DNA from: Candidatus Microgenomates bacterium
GTDB lineage: Bacteria > Patescibacteriota > Microgenomatia > Levybacterales > UBA12049
DNA: 45,156 bases
Direction: 5' to 3'
Assembly (NCBI GenBank): GCA_025451755.1
Contig: JANWJT010000018.1
Location: 1-45,156 of the forward strand
Positions within the stretch are counted from its first letter, which is position 1. Each line of letters starts with the position of its first letter. The translations under genes and the position numbers were made by a program. This document shows positions 35,710-45,156 of the stretch, one piece after another. The notes beneath the pieces were generated by a model. The model saw only the letters and a list, made by a program, of their open reading frames with translations, was not told the origin of the DNA and did no database searches.

Positions 35710-35772
35710 TCTTTAATTGTCCTTGATTTAGCTTCTTTTGTCAACGATAATACTTTGTGATAACATGTTGTG

Positions 35773-35846
35773 GGGCGCATAGCTCAGCTGGTTAGAGCGT
35801 TGCATTCACATTGCAAAAGTCTCAGGTTCGAATCCTGATGCGCCCA
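35773..35846 (+). tRNA. tRNA-Val (anticodon CAC)
   Basis: Full cloverleaf: GGGCGCA/TGCGCCC acceptor, TTGCA-TTCACAT-TGCAA anticodon arm, TCAGG-TTCGAAT-CCTGA T arm; CCA not encoded. Confidence 0.95.
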
Positions 35847-35859
35847 CTACCACTTAAAT

Positions 35860-36912
35860 ATGACCATTCTTTTCTTTTCCCGTTTATTTTATCCTCATAT
35901 TGGAGGGGTAGAAAAACATGTTTTGGAAGTTTCAAAACATCTAATAAAAAAAGGACATTTTGTAACTGTTTTAACAGAAAAATTCGAAAGAGATCTTTTG
36001 CATACCGATGAAATTAATGGCATTAAAATCTTAAGAATTGATGTTGGTAATGATAACTTTTTTAAAAAGTTTAGAATTTGGAAAAATCTATTTAAATACA
36101 GAGAGTTAATTAAAAAATCAGACATAGTTCATGCGCATGATGTATTTTTTTGGTACTTTCCATTTAGATTTTTATATCCTTCGAAAAAAATATTTACAAC
36201 ATTCCATGGATACGAAGGAAACAAAATTCCCGGATTTAAACCAAAATTAATGCATAAGATTGCAGAAAAACTTTCAAAAGGGAATATATGCGTTGGGGAT
36301 TTTCTAAAAAAATGGTACGGGACAAAACCGGATTACGTCACCTGTGGTGCCGTAGAAGTATCGAGTATTAAGTATCGAGTATTAAGTATTAACAGAAATA
36401 AGATAAAATTTTTATTTCTGGGAAGACTCGAAGAAGAGACTGGAATAATGGAATATTTGAAATCTCTAAAAATACTAACAGAAAAAGGATATAAATTCAG
36501 TCTAGTTGTGCTAGGGGATGGTAGCTCAAGAAAAAAAGCAGAAATATTTACTAAGAATAATAAAATTAATGCAAAATTTAAAGGATTTGTAGAAAATATT
36601 GATAAATACTTGCAAGATTGCGATTTTGTGTTTACATCTAGATATCTTGGAATACTAGAAGCTCTCTCGTTTAAAAAATTTATTTTTGCACACTACAATA
36701 ATTTAATAAAAAAAGATTATTTAGAAATGGCACCTTTTGAAAAGTTTATATCTATCTCTGCAGGCTATAAACAACTATCATTAAGTTTTGAATATCTTTT
36801 AAAAGATATTCAAAAAAGAGAAAATATGATTAATAATGGGTTCGATTGGGTAAAAAATCAGACGTGGGACAAGGTAGCTACGACTTATTTAAAACTTTGG
36901 GAAATTGACTGA
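35860..36912 (+). CDS. glycosyltransferase family 4
   Basis: FFSRLFYPHIGGVEKHVLEVSKHLIKKGHFVTVLT; KFLFLGRLEEETGIMEYLKSLKIL. Confidence 0.88.
   Translation: MTILFFSRLFYPHIGGVEKHVLEVSKHLIKKGHFVTVLTEKFERDLLHTDEINGIKILRIDVGNDNFFKKFRIWKNLFKYRELIKKSDIVHAHDVFFWYFPFRFLYPSKKIFTTFHGYEGNKIPGFKPKLMHKIAEKLSKGNICVGDFLKKWYGTKPDYVTCGAVEVSSIKYRVLSINRNKIKFLFLGRLEEETGIMEYLKSLKILTEKGYKFSLVVLGDGSSRKKAEIFTKNNKINAKFKGFVENIDKYLQDCDFVFTSRYLGILEALSFKKFIFAHYNNLIKKDYLEMAPFEKFISISAGYKQLSLSFEYLLKDIQKRENMINNGFDWVKNQTWDKVATTYLKLWEID
36357..36391 (+). repeat. 7-nt tandem repeat (AGTATYR)x5 in frame within the GT4 gene
   Basis: AGTATCG AGTATTA AGTATCG AGTATTA AGTATTA, encoding SSIKYRVLSIN. Confidence 0.88.
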
Positions 36913-36958
36913 TTTAATGCGACAGTTCTATCTAATTTGTGTATAATTTATCATCACT

Positions 36959-37645
36959 ATGAATAAAAAAGTTGTAACAGGAGAAGAAAAAAAGTGGAAT
37001 AATTACTGGGCAAAGAAAAAGACAAGAACTCAAGCATTTTATAAAAGTACTGCAAGTTTTTATAGAAAATTTATTATTAAAAAAGCATTAAATAAAATTA
37101 TTGAGGAGGAATTTAAAAAAGGATCAAAACTTTTGCATGCAGGTAGTGGAACGGGACAAGTTGACGAAGATATAATTCAAAAATATGATATAACCGCACT
37201 TGATATTTCGAAAGAAGCTTTAAAGTTATATAAGTTAAATAACGGAGATAAAGCCAAGCTTATTCACGCAGATATTTTTCATATTCCAGTAAAATCCTCG
37301 GTCTTCAATGGAGTTTATAACATGGGTGTTATGGAACATTTTACAAATGAAGAAAATATAGAAATACTTAAAGAATTAAAAAGAGTTTTAAAAAAAGACG
37401 GTAAGATTGTTCTTTTTTGGCCTCCAAGATTTGGAATTTCAGTATTCTTTTTAAACTCTACCCATTTTATTTTAAATGATATTCTAAGAAGAAACATCCG
37501 TCTTCATCCGGAAGAAATATCTCTTGTTCAATCAAAAAAGCAAACAAATGTGATATTAAGAAAGTCGGGGTTTAAATTAACAAAATTTTATTTTGGTCCA
37601 TTGGATTTTTTTACCCACTGTATAATTGTTGCTAAAATAGTTTAA
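36959..37645 (+). CDS. class I SAM-dependent methyltransferase
   Basis: LLHAGSGTGQVDEDI; VYNMGVMEHFTNEENIEILKELKRVLKKDGKIVLFWP. Confidence 0.85.
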   Translation: MNKKVVTGEEKKWNNYWAKKKTRTQAFYKSTASFYRKFIIKKALNKIIEEEFKKGSKLLHAGSGTGQVDEDIIQKYDITALDISKEALKLYKLNNGDKAKLIHADIFHIPVKSSVFNGVYNMGVMEHFTNEENIEILKELKRVLKKDGKIVLFWPPRFGISVFFLNSTHFILNDILRRNIRLHPEEISLVQSKKQTNVILRKSGFKLTKFYFGPLDFFTHCIIVAKIV

Positions 37646-37769
37646 AGTAATTTTATTTTTCACTAATTATTATTTAAATAATTTATATCGTATATAAGAA
37701 TTTCATAAACATTTTCGTGTATCAGAAATTCTTTAGGAACTTTATGAAAAGCCAGAAAAAGAAAATTTT

Positions 37770-38561
37770 ATGAAAAAGTTTCACAACCCTTTCACAGTAG
37801 AGAAGTTTAGAGACAATCTTGCATCAAAGCTGAAATATGAAGAATTAGAAAAAAGTTACGTAAAACAGTACCCTGAGATAAAAGATCTTAATTCTCCAAG
37901 TTTTTGGGATTATTTGAATATTGATTCAAGGCAAACAAATACAAAGAATCCTATGGAAGAGGATAGGATAAATTCTGTAATAGACTTGATAAAAGGAGAG
38001 GACATCGTAGTATTAAATGTTGGATTTGGGTCAGCAAGTTTGGAGAGAAAATATTTTAAAACTCAAGATCCAGTAAAATTTCAGTGGGAAGGTATAGAAA
38101 TTTCTCCTAAGTCAATAAGGCAAGCGAACGAAGATTTACCAATGGGGAGGTTTAGAATGGGTAATATATCAAAGATGAATTTTCCCAACAGCCATTTCGA
38201 TTACGTTATTGCATTGGAGGTTTTAGAACATATTGTACCGAGCAAGATACTAGATTCGTTGCGAGAATTATTTAGGCTTGTTAAGCCTGGAAAGTTTCTC
38301 ATTGTTTCTGTGCCATTAAATGAAGGATTAGAGAAAATGGTTGCCCTAGGTCAAAATCCGAATGCACATGTTCGCGTATACACGTCGAATTTAATAAAGG
38401 CGGAGTTAATCATAGTAGGATTTAAGGTTTTAAAAGAAAAAAAACTTTTTGCATTTAACAACTTATATAAGTTAAAAACTTATGCGGCGAGATATGTATT
38501 TAGGGAGAGCTTTAAACATAACAATATCATACTTTATGCTCAGAAGCCTTTAGGCGATTAA
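37770..38561 (+). CDS. class I SAM-dependent methyltransferase
   Basis: VLNVGFGSASLERKYF; FDYVIALEVLEHIVPSKILDSLRELFRLVKPGKFLIVSVP. Confidence 0.82.
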   Translation: MKKFHNPFTVEKFRDNLASKLKYEELEKSYVKQYPEIKDLNSPSFWDYLNIDSRQTNTKNPMEEDRINSVIDLIKGEDIVVLNVGFGSASLERKYFKTQDPVKFQWEGIEISPKSIRQANEDLPMGRFRMGNISKMNFPNSHFDYVIALEVLEHIVPSKILDSLRELFRLVKPGKFLIVSVPLNEGLEKMVALGQNPNAHVRVYTSNLIKAELIIVGFKVLKEKKLFAFNNLYKLKTYAARYVFRESFKHNNIILYAQKPLGD

Positions 38562-39505
38562 TTTTTTGGATTTTTATATATACTCTTTACCACGTATTTA
38601 GGCCGCTGCTTAACTTCTTCAAAAATTTTTCCTATATATTCTCCCAAAACGCTAATACCCAAAAGCTGAATTGAGCCAATAAACAATACAACAATAAGAA
38701 CAGTTGTAATTCCGGCTGGAGTATTTGGAACTAGAAAGCGAAGTATAATTTGCATTACTATTCCGAGTAATGCTAAAAAGAATACAAGCACAGATAGAAG
38801 TGTCATTAATTGAAGCGGAACATAGGAAAAGGAAAGAATTCCCTTTGTAGCCCACTGAAAATTCTTAAGAAAATTATTTGTAGTTTTTCCAAACATCCTT
38901 TCAGGTCTTACATAAGGAATTCCTGTTTGTTTAAAACCAACCCAAGCCCTTAAGCCTCGTAAAAATCTGTCTCGTTCGGGAAATTGTTTTAAGATATTAA
39001 ATACCTTTTTATCTATGAGAGAAAAATCTCCTGCGTCAAGGGGAATTTGTAAATAAGACATTTTGTGAAAAACCCTATAAAATAGTTTATAAGCAAATGC
39101 CGTTAGCATTGGTGCTTCTCTTTTTATCCTTACTCCGTATACAACGTCATAACCACTAATCCATTTTTTATAAAATTTTGTTATTATCTCTGGGGGATCC
39201 TGTAAGTCACCATCCAAAAAAACAATCGCATCTCCTGTTGCAATATCCATGCCGCTTGTAAAAGCCATTTGAGAACTAAAGTTTCTCGAATGGTTAACTC
39301 CTATAACTTTATGGTCTTTTTTAACTATCTCCTTAATGATATTTTCGGAATTATCCGGACTCCCATCATTTACAAAAATTATTTCGTAGTTTATATCTAT
39401 TTCCTTTAAGGTTTTTGTCAACCTTTTATACATGATTGGTATCGCTTGGGCATCTTTATAGCAAGCGATGATAGCAGAGATTTTTTTCTTGTTATTTTTT
39501 TTCAT
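38558..39505 (-). CDS. glycosyltransferase family 2 (DPM1/GtrB-like, with C-terminal TM segments)
   Basis: ISAIIACYKDAQAIPIMYKRL, VNDGSPDNSENII, DGDLQDPPEII, two C-terminal TM segments. Confidence 0.92.
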   Translation of the reverse strand: MKKNNKKKISAIIACYKDAQAIPIMYKRLTKTLKEIDINYEIIFVNDGSPDNSENIIKEIVKKDHKVIGVNHSRNFSSQMAFTSGMDIATGDAIVFLDGDLQDPPEIITKFYKKWISGYDVVYGVRIKREAPMLTAFAYKLFYRVFHKMSYLQIPLDAGDFSLIDKKVFNILKQFPERDRFLRGLRAWVGFKQTGIPYVRPERMFGKTTNNFLKNFQWATKGILSFSYVPLQLMTLLSVLVFFLALLGIVMQIILRFLVPNTPAGITTVLIVVLFIGSIQLLGISVLGEYIGKIFEEVKQRPKYVVKSIYKNPKN

Positions 39506-40002
39506 CTTTTTAAATTGATGTAATATGGCTTATCGTTTTTAAGCATTTTATTGACTAATTTGGGAATTTCTTTTGTGTTTTCGGGCCAATATGACTTAAT
39601 ATTTTTAAATACAGTCATTATTTCTTTATCTTCTTCCGCCCAATGAGAAATACCATCGTGAATGTAGTCTTTATTTCTCCCAGAGCCTATTAGCTTTACG
39701 GGTATCTCTTCGTAATTGAGGTAATTTCGTATTGTCTCAAAAGGTCGGTAAAGCAAAAAGGTCGTTATGGAATAAACAATAGGAATCTTTTTGCTTAAAG
39801 CAAGTCCCACTCCAATGCCAATAAGTGCTTGTTCAGCTGCACCAACATTAATAAATCGATCTGGAAAATCTTTCCTTACTCTATCCCACATTTTATATCC
39901 CAAGTCATTTACGATCACATAAATATTTTTATTTTTCTGCATTTTTTTATGTATGCAATCTGCAAAATAAGCTCTCATTAGGACTGTTTGCTGTTTTTTC
40001 AT
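39502..40002 (-). CDS. transketolase-like pyrimidine-domain subunit (short)
   Basis: DRFINVGAAEQALIGIGVGLALSKKIPIVYSITTFLLYRPFETIRNYL; no C-terminal transketolase domain follows. Confidence 0.85.
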   Translation of the reverse strand: MKKQQTVLMRAYFADCIHKKMQKNKNIYVIVNDLGYKMWDRVRKDFPDRFINVGAAEQALIGIGVGLALSKKIPIVYSITTFLLYRPFETIRNYLNYEEIPVKLIGSGRNKDYIHDGISHWAEEDKEIMTVFKNIKSYWPENTKEIPKLVNKMLKNDKPYYINLKR

Positions 40003-40757
40003 ATTAAAGATCCTCTCGCTTTCTCAAAATCCTTCTCTTTTAAAACATAATAATGAGCGTCCTGTCCTATTAAAAATGAAAATTGTTCAACTGATGTATA
40101 GGCAAACAAAACACTTAAGTTGCTATTATTCTCTTTTTTAAATGCTTTTATTATTGCTTTACTGTTATGGCCATCAACTTTTTTTATTTTATATCCAAAT
40201 GCTTTAATTCTTTTGACTAAATAGGGCAGATCTACGGTATTATAAGCTGACCAACCGTTTGCATTAATGATAATTTTTAGATTGTAAACTTTTTTTTCCC
40301 ATCCAATACGTAATGCTTCCCAAATACTTCCTTCGGTACATTCTCCATCGGAAAGCATGCAGTAAACATTCCTTTTTCTATCTGCAAGGGCTATCCCAAG
40401 TGCGATTGGTAGGCCTTGCCCAAGGCTTCCGGTGGACACATGAATGTCGTGAGCTATGTTTCTATCGGGATGGATATTAAGTTTTCTTATCGTACGTGTG
40501 TCATGAAAATATCCGTATTTTTCCAAAACTGCATACCATGCAATACCAGCATGTCCATTTGAAAGAATAAATTTCTCATCGCTCCTTTTTATTTTATAAA
40601 CAGCATTTATAAGATCTACGGCACTCAGACATGATCCCAGGTGGGAAAGATTAGAATCGAAAGATAGTTCCAGTATTCTCTTCCTGAGTTTTTTTTGTTC
40701 GCTTGTTAACTTTTTAGTAGAAAATTTATACACAGCTTTATAATTTGTAGAATTCAA
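39999..40757 (-). CDS. transketolase N-terminal (ThDP-binding) subunit
   Basis: LSNGHAGIAWYAVL, GSLGQGLPIALGIA, LSDGECTEGSIWEALRIG...INANGWS. Confidence 0.9.
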   Translation of the reverse strand: MNSTNYKAVYKFSTKKLTSEQKKLRKRILELSFDSNLSHLGSCLSAVDLINAVYKIKRSDEKFILSNGHAGIAWYAVLEKYGYFHDTRTIRKLNIHPDRNIAHDIHVSTGSLGQGLPIALGIALADRKRNVYCMLSDGECTEGSIWEALRIGWEKKVYNLKIIINANGWSAYNTVDLPYLVKRIKAFGYKIKKVDGHNSKAIIKAFKKENNSNLSVLFAYTSVEQFSFLIGQDAHYYVLKEKDFEKARGSLI

Positions 40758-41694
40758 TGTTTTTTTTAAACCAAGAATAAGTGCTTTTTAATCCTTTGTC
40801 AATAGTATGGGTCGGTTCCCACCCAAGTGCTTTTTTTGCATGTGAAATGTCAGCTAACCAATGAGATGTATCCCAAGTTCTTTTAGGATATTCTCCTTTT
40901 TTAATTACTGTTTTTTCGTTTGTTACTTTAAATAATTTGCTTACTATCTCGTCATTTGTATGCTCGTTCCCGGCCCCGATGTTAAATATCTCTCCCCGTA
41001 TTTTTGATCCCAGACGGAGTGTTCGGAGGTATGCGTTACATACGTCATCAATGTAGATAAAATCTCTTCTTTGATTTCCAGGCGTGAGTTTTATGGGGTT
41101 TTTCAACAGAAGAGATATCATGATGCTTGGGATGAAGCGGGTTGGCTCTTCATAAGGTCCATACACAGAAAATGGCCGGAGCGTAACAATAGGTTTTTTA
41201 TTAAGCTGAGCAAATATTTTACAGATGTATGTTGTTGCGAGTTTTGTAGCCGCATAATAACTTGCTGGATTACATGAATCTGTTTCTGTCATTGGCAAAC
41301 TTTTATATCCATATTCTGAAGAACTTCCAGTATTTATAAAACACTTATATGAAATATTCCTAGATGCCTCAAGAAGATTTCTTGTTCCTTCGATATTTAC
41401 TTCAATAATTTTTTTAAAATCAGTTTGATAATAATATGCGCCAAAAGTTGCAAGATGAATAATATAATCCGGTTTTATTCTCAATAATAGACTCCGCAAT
41501 GGTCTTAATTTGGTAATATCTTCCTTGTGGATCGTGATAGAATGCGAAATAGCTTTTAGTCTCCATGGAAGATCATTGTCTCGGTTTAAAACATGAATAG
41601 AGTAATTGTTTTTCAAAAGAGCTCTTGTTAAATTTGCCCCTATGAATCCACTTGCGCCGGTTATAAAAACTCTTCTTTCATTTTTTTTATTCAT
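40738..41694 (-). CDS. NAD-dependent epimerase/dehydratase
   Basis: RRVFITGASGFIGANLTRAL Rossmann motif, YYAATK catalytic; ATG at 41694 chosen over the ORF-track start at 41769. Confidence 0.9.
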   Translation of the reverse strand: MNKKNERRVFITGASGFIGANLTRALLKNNYSIHVLNRDNDLPWRLKAISHSITIHKEDITKLRPLRSLLLRIKPDYIIHLATFGAYYYQTDFKKIIEVNIEGTRNLLEASRNISYKCFINTGSSSEYGYKSLPMTETDSCNPASYYAATKLATTYICKIFAQLNKKPIVTLRPFSVYGPYEEPTRFIPSIMISLLLKNPIKLTPGNQRRDFIYIDDVCNAYLRTLRLGSKIRGEIFNIGAGNEHTNDEIVSKLFKVTNEKTVIKKGEYPKRTWDTSHWLADISHAKKALGWEPTHTIDKGLKSTYSWFKKNIEFYKL

Positions 41695-41730
41695 ATAGTA
41701 AACTCTCTTGTAAGCTATTATATAATTGCT

Positions 41731-42627
41731 ATGAATCCAATACAATGCGCTCTGTGTGGTAAAGAGCAAAAAATAAAAGAACTTTATAGAAAAAATTTTA
41801 ACTTAAATAAAATAAACCCCTATATTTTTTCAGCAAGAAGACTGCCTGACAAAATACATTATCGTTTGGTGAGATGTAATAATTGCGGATTGATTTTTTC
41901 AAACCCAATATTACCATTTAAAAAAATTTCCAAACTTTACGCAAGAAGCACATTTGATTATAATATTGAATCGGAGTTTTTAAAAAAAACCTATAGTCAT
42001 TATCTTGAAAGCGTATTAGCAGGAAAAAGAAAACAAGAAATTAAACTGTTGGATATTGGCTGTGGGAATGGATTTTTTCTCGAGAAGGCAAAAGATATGG
42101 GGATAGGGCATGTGCAGGGAGTAGAGCCCGGAAAAGCTTCCCTGAGGAACGCTAGAGCAGATATAAAAAAAGTAATTAAAGTTAGTAATTTTCATGAAAG
42201 GCTATTTCCAAAAGAAAGTTTCGACATTATTTGTTGTTTTCATACTCTTGATCATGTTGTGGACCCAAACATTTTTCTTAAGAGCGCGTATGGAATGTTA
42301 AAAAAAAAAGGTAAAATATTTTTTATTGTTCACAACACAAATGCATTTTCTGTTAAGTTATTCGGCGAGAATTCTCCAATTTTTGATATAGAGCACATAT
42401 TCTTGTTCAACCCTAAAAGTTTAAAAAAATTATTTTACAAGAATGGATTGACAGATTTGAAAATATTTAACATTAAAAATACTTATCCTTTAAATTACTG
42501 GTTCAAGCTTTTCCCGATGCCCAGCTTATTTAAAGAAAATTTAATTAAGTTATTAAATTTTACGAAAATAGGCTTGCTTCCAATTAGCTTAAACGCAGGA
42601 AATATAGGAATTGTCGGAAGTAAGTAA
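41731..42627 (+). CDS. class I methyltransferase with N-terminal zinc-binding CxxC motifs
   Basis: CALCGK...RCNNCGLIFSNP; LLDIGCGNGFFLEKAKDMG. Confidence 0.85.
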   Translation: MNPIQCALCGKEQKIKELYRKNFNLNKINPYIFSARRLPDKIHYRLVRCNNCGLIFSNPILPFKKISKLYARSTFDYNIESEFLKKTYSHYLESVLAGKRKQEIKLLDIGCGNGFFLEKAKDMGIGHVQGVEPGKASLRNARADIKKVIKVSNFHERLFPKESFDIICCFHTLDHVVDPNIFLKSAYGMLKKKGKIFFIVHNTNAFSVKLFGENSPIFDIEHIFLFNPKSLKKLFYKNGLTDLKIFNIKNTYPLNYWFKLFPMPSLFKENLIKLLNFTKIGLLPISLNAGNIGIVGSK

Positions 42628-44362
42628 GATGTGTTTTAATGAAATAAATAACAAGTAAAGCAGCAGTTGTTAAGCTTAAAAAATTAGAAAATTTTGTTAT
42701 CTTGCTGTCAACGAAAGATACTTCTATTTTGTGTGTCCCCTTTTTCAGCTCGAATGTAATAATCCCCATGTGGTCTTGAGATTTATATTCAATATTTTTT
42801 TGATTTCCATCAATTTTAAGTATCCACTCAGGGAAATAGAAAGTATTTTCTTTTATCCTTGCATATTCTGATTTCACATCAGCAACATACATATGGCTAG
42901 TCGAAGTCCTTGATAGTAGTTTTATTTCTGCATTTCCATAGAGAATTTCTATATCGGCTGTTCGTTTCTTCATAGATATATTTTTATTTAAATTTGACCA
43001 AATTGGCGAAGAAGGTTCAAGGCCTACCGAAGGTCCTAATGGAGGCCATGTTTTGTTCTCTTTTATCAATGTAGCATCATTAATGCTTGGAATTGTTGTT
43101 CTATTTCCCCAATTTAGAATTGTGTAAAGAACAGTAATGGAGCAGAGTATGATAAAAAACGCTTTAATTTTCACAACTCTTACTACTATTGCAGAAAGAA
43201 CTGATATGCATAAAGATAAGGGAACCAACAGTCGAGCTGAAAACTGAAAAAATTTAAGAAAAGGCAATGAGTACCATAATGGTTTTGACAGGGATAATAT
43301 AAAGAATAGTAAAATAGCTAACACACAAGTAAAGAATAGAAACATTTTTCTTGTTCTTTTGTCATAAGATTTTCTAAAAAATAGAAAGAGACTGAAAATA
43401 ACTACAAATATCTGAGTGTAGCCGATGACATATGATAGTTCTCCCATATGTCCCTGAAAAAGAAATCCACTTCGCCATGGGGAATATAAAAGATCAACTA
43501 TTGAGGGAAATATTATAAATTGTTTATTTAAAGCTTGGGCGGTGAATTGTGACTCCGAAACAATGGGCAGCCAATAAAAACTTGAGAGCATAAGGCCAAT
43601 TAGTATCGAAACAGAATATTTTGCTAAATTAATAGCCGGAACTTTTATATTGGATCTAAACAAAAATAGCGCATACGATATCATGATGGGAAGAAATATC
43701 ATTGAAATAACTTGATGTGACATAATAAATAACGCTTCTACTATTGATAAGATAATTAGTAAGCTTGATCTGGGGGAAGAGATAATCTTTTTAGTTAAGT
43801 ATAGGCATAGGGGTAAAAAAAGATACGAAAGAGTTTGGGCTATAGTTACTTGAAAATGCATGTTTACTAGATGGAAAGGGGAAAAAAGGTAAAAAATTGC
43901 AGCTGTAAACCCTGCTTTCTCACCGAGCTCATCTTTAATAAAGAAATACATGAAAATACCCGATAAGATATAAGACACAGCCATTAAAAGCTTAAGACTT
44001 GCTAGGAATGAAAAACCGACAAGATGAAATAAAGAGCCTATAAAATAAGGTAAAAAATAAGAAAACATAAAATAAGGATCACCATACCCGGCATAAAATT
44101 CGGGTGCCCACCGGGGAATTATGTGTTCGTGAAATAAAATTTTAAAAAATGACATAGTCCTAACAGCATGTAAGGATAAATCTCCGCTTTGATATGTTCC
44201 AGCTCTTAACATGCTTAATAAAGGAAGGAGGGAAATCAGTATTAAAAGCATTAATAAATTTATTTTCTTTTTTGGGTATACAAATCTGTAAATTAATACT
44301 CCGGCAAGAAGAATAAAGCAGAATATAGTGTTTACAGCGACCAATTTGTAAGGCTCTAGCAT
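42584..44362 (-). CDS. large membrane protein, 6-pyruvoyl-tetrahydropterin synthase-related/YfhO-like GT-C candidate
   Basis: 592 aa, many TM segments, HEHIIPRWAPEFYAGYGDPYFMFSYFLPYF, C-terminal extracytoplasmic domain. Confidence 0.65.
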   Translation of the reverse strand: MLEPYKLVAVNTIFCFILLAGVLIYRFVYPKKKINLLMLLILISLLPLLSMLRAGTYQSGDLSLHAVRTMSFFKILFHEHIIPRWAPEFYAGYGDPYFMFSYFLPYFIGSLFHLVGFSFLASLKLLMAVSYILSGIFMYFFIKDELGEKAGFTAAIFYLFSPFHLVNMHFQVTIAQTLSYLFLPLCLYLTKKIISSPRSSLLIILSIVEALFIMSHQVISMIFLPIMISYALFLFRSNIKVPAINLAKYSVSILIGLMLSSFYWLPIVSESQFTAQALNKQFIIFPSIVDLLYSPWRSGFLFQGHMGELSYVIGYTQIFVVIFSLFLFFRKSYDKRTRKMFLFFTCVLAILLFFILSLSKPLWYSLPFLKFFQFSARLLVPLSLCISVLSAIVVRVVKIKAFFIILCSITVLYTILNWGNRTTIPSINDATLIKENKTWPPLGPSVGLEPSSPIWSNLNKNISMKKRTADIEILYGNAEIKLLSRTSTSHMYVADVKSEYARIKENTFYFPEWILKIDGNQKNIEYKSQDHMGIITFELKKGTHKIEVSFVDSKITKFSNFLSLTTAALLVIYFIKTHLTYFRQFLYFLRLS

Positions 44363-44376
44363 GCTGATAGTCTAAG

Positions 44377-45156
44377 TTATTTAATTAGATAAAGATATAT
44401 AGGTTTGTCCGGATATACGGCAAGTAGTAAATAATTTTTGGGATCACACTCCTTAATTTTAAACTCGTTACAGAACCAATTGATATCTCCACCTTTTATA
44501 ATAAATTTTGTAAATCCTCTTAATCTTAGCTCACTAAGCGATCGTTCTTGTTTTAAGAAAATATAGTTGGTGTCCGCATATGAAAAATCTGCATATAGAA
44601 ACCCAGTTAAATTATGCACTGCAACGTAGTCAGTCTTATTTATATGTCTTTTAAATAAGTGATTAAAATCATAGTATGATGAGTTGTCCCGAGACAGAAC
44701 TCTAGTTAAGTATTTATTTTGATCAGCCCATCCAAGGCCATAAGGAACATTAAGAATCGCATTTAATAGGTAATAAGTTGCTAAAATAACCGATAAACCT
44801 ACAGTTAAATATTTAAATATTTTACTTTTTTTTATTCCAAACGCTAAGCCGCCTGATGCTACTAGAATTAATAAAGGATAAAGACCCAGCAGGTATCTTC
44901 CTAGGTAATATTGAATAAAAACGTACTCGATCAATAAGATCAGAGTGAATAGAATAATATCTTTGCTCTTAAATTTTTTTATGAAATATTTTATATTTAA
45001 GAGTACTACAAATAATCCCGCAAAAAACAAAGGACTTAGCTCTTTGAGATTATTAAAATCAAGAGCACGATAATTAAGTCCAACATAATTCTGCAGTCCT
45101 CCATTTGCATAGGTGTTAACCAAATTTGTGTCATTGGAAAACGCGGGATAAAATGG
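44377..45156 (-). CDS. membrane glycosyltransferase-like protein, 5' end beyond the window
   Basis: Reading frame stays open to the window edge (PFYPAFSNDTNLVNTYANGGLQNYVG...); the track start is an internal TTG codon. Confidence 0.6.
   Translation of the reverse strand, partial: PFYPAFSNDTNLVNTYANGGLQNYVGLNYRALDFNNLKELSPLFFAGLFVVLLNIKYFIKKFKSKDIILFTLILLIEYVFIQYYLGRYLLGLYPLLILVASGGLAFGIKKSKIFKYLTVGLSVILATYYLLNAILNVPYGLGWADQNKYLTRVLSRDNSSYYDFNHLFKRHINKTDYVAVHNLTGFLYADFSYADTNYIFLKQERSLSELRLRGFTKFIIKGGDINWFCNEFKIKECDPKNYLLLAVYPDKPIYLYLIK

Overview
AT-rich bacterial window with standard stops (TGA ends several ORFs). Gene content and style (split or minimal enzymes, sortase/SipW surface genes, short intergenic spaces) look like a Candidate Phyla Radiation (Patescibacteria) genome, probably Microgenomates-like; this placement is inference. 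Layout: (i) 1-9 kb: end of a LamG-type protein, large membrane glycosyltransferase-like proteins, a glycosidase-like protein, and a small LATTG protein next to a sortase. (ii) 9.0-19.4 kb: a surface-fibre island. It holds four secreted proteins sharing an ~88-aa GNG/QN/TGDN/TGDA repeat, an LPATG anchor protein with its own sortase, an RTX protein, a SipW-like signal peptidase and two TasA-like proteins, one fused to a vWA domain. A 17-nt element in both outermost 5' leaders, in inverted orientation, brackets the island. (iii) 19.7-26 kb: compact mraY-ftsW-murG-ftsQ-ftsA-ftsZ cluster. (iv) 26-35.7 kb: NUDIX, a cohesin/dockerin pair, ileS, a second ftsW/rodA, rplU, rpmA, parB, lepB. (v) tRNA-Val(CAC), then a surface-polysaccharide locus with a split transketolase that runs off the window edge. 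The best candidate for an undescribed system is the 9.0-19.4 kb island. Other striking points are a substrate-like SipW signal at the C-terminus of the signal peptidase itself, and in-frame 7-nt tandem repeats inside ileS and a glycosyltransferase gene. All family assignments come from motif reading; no database search was run.
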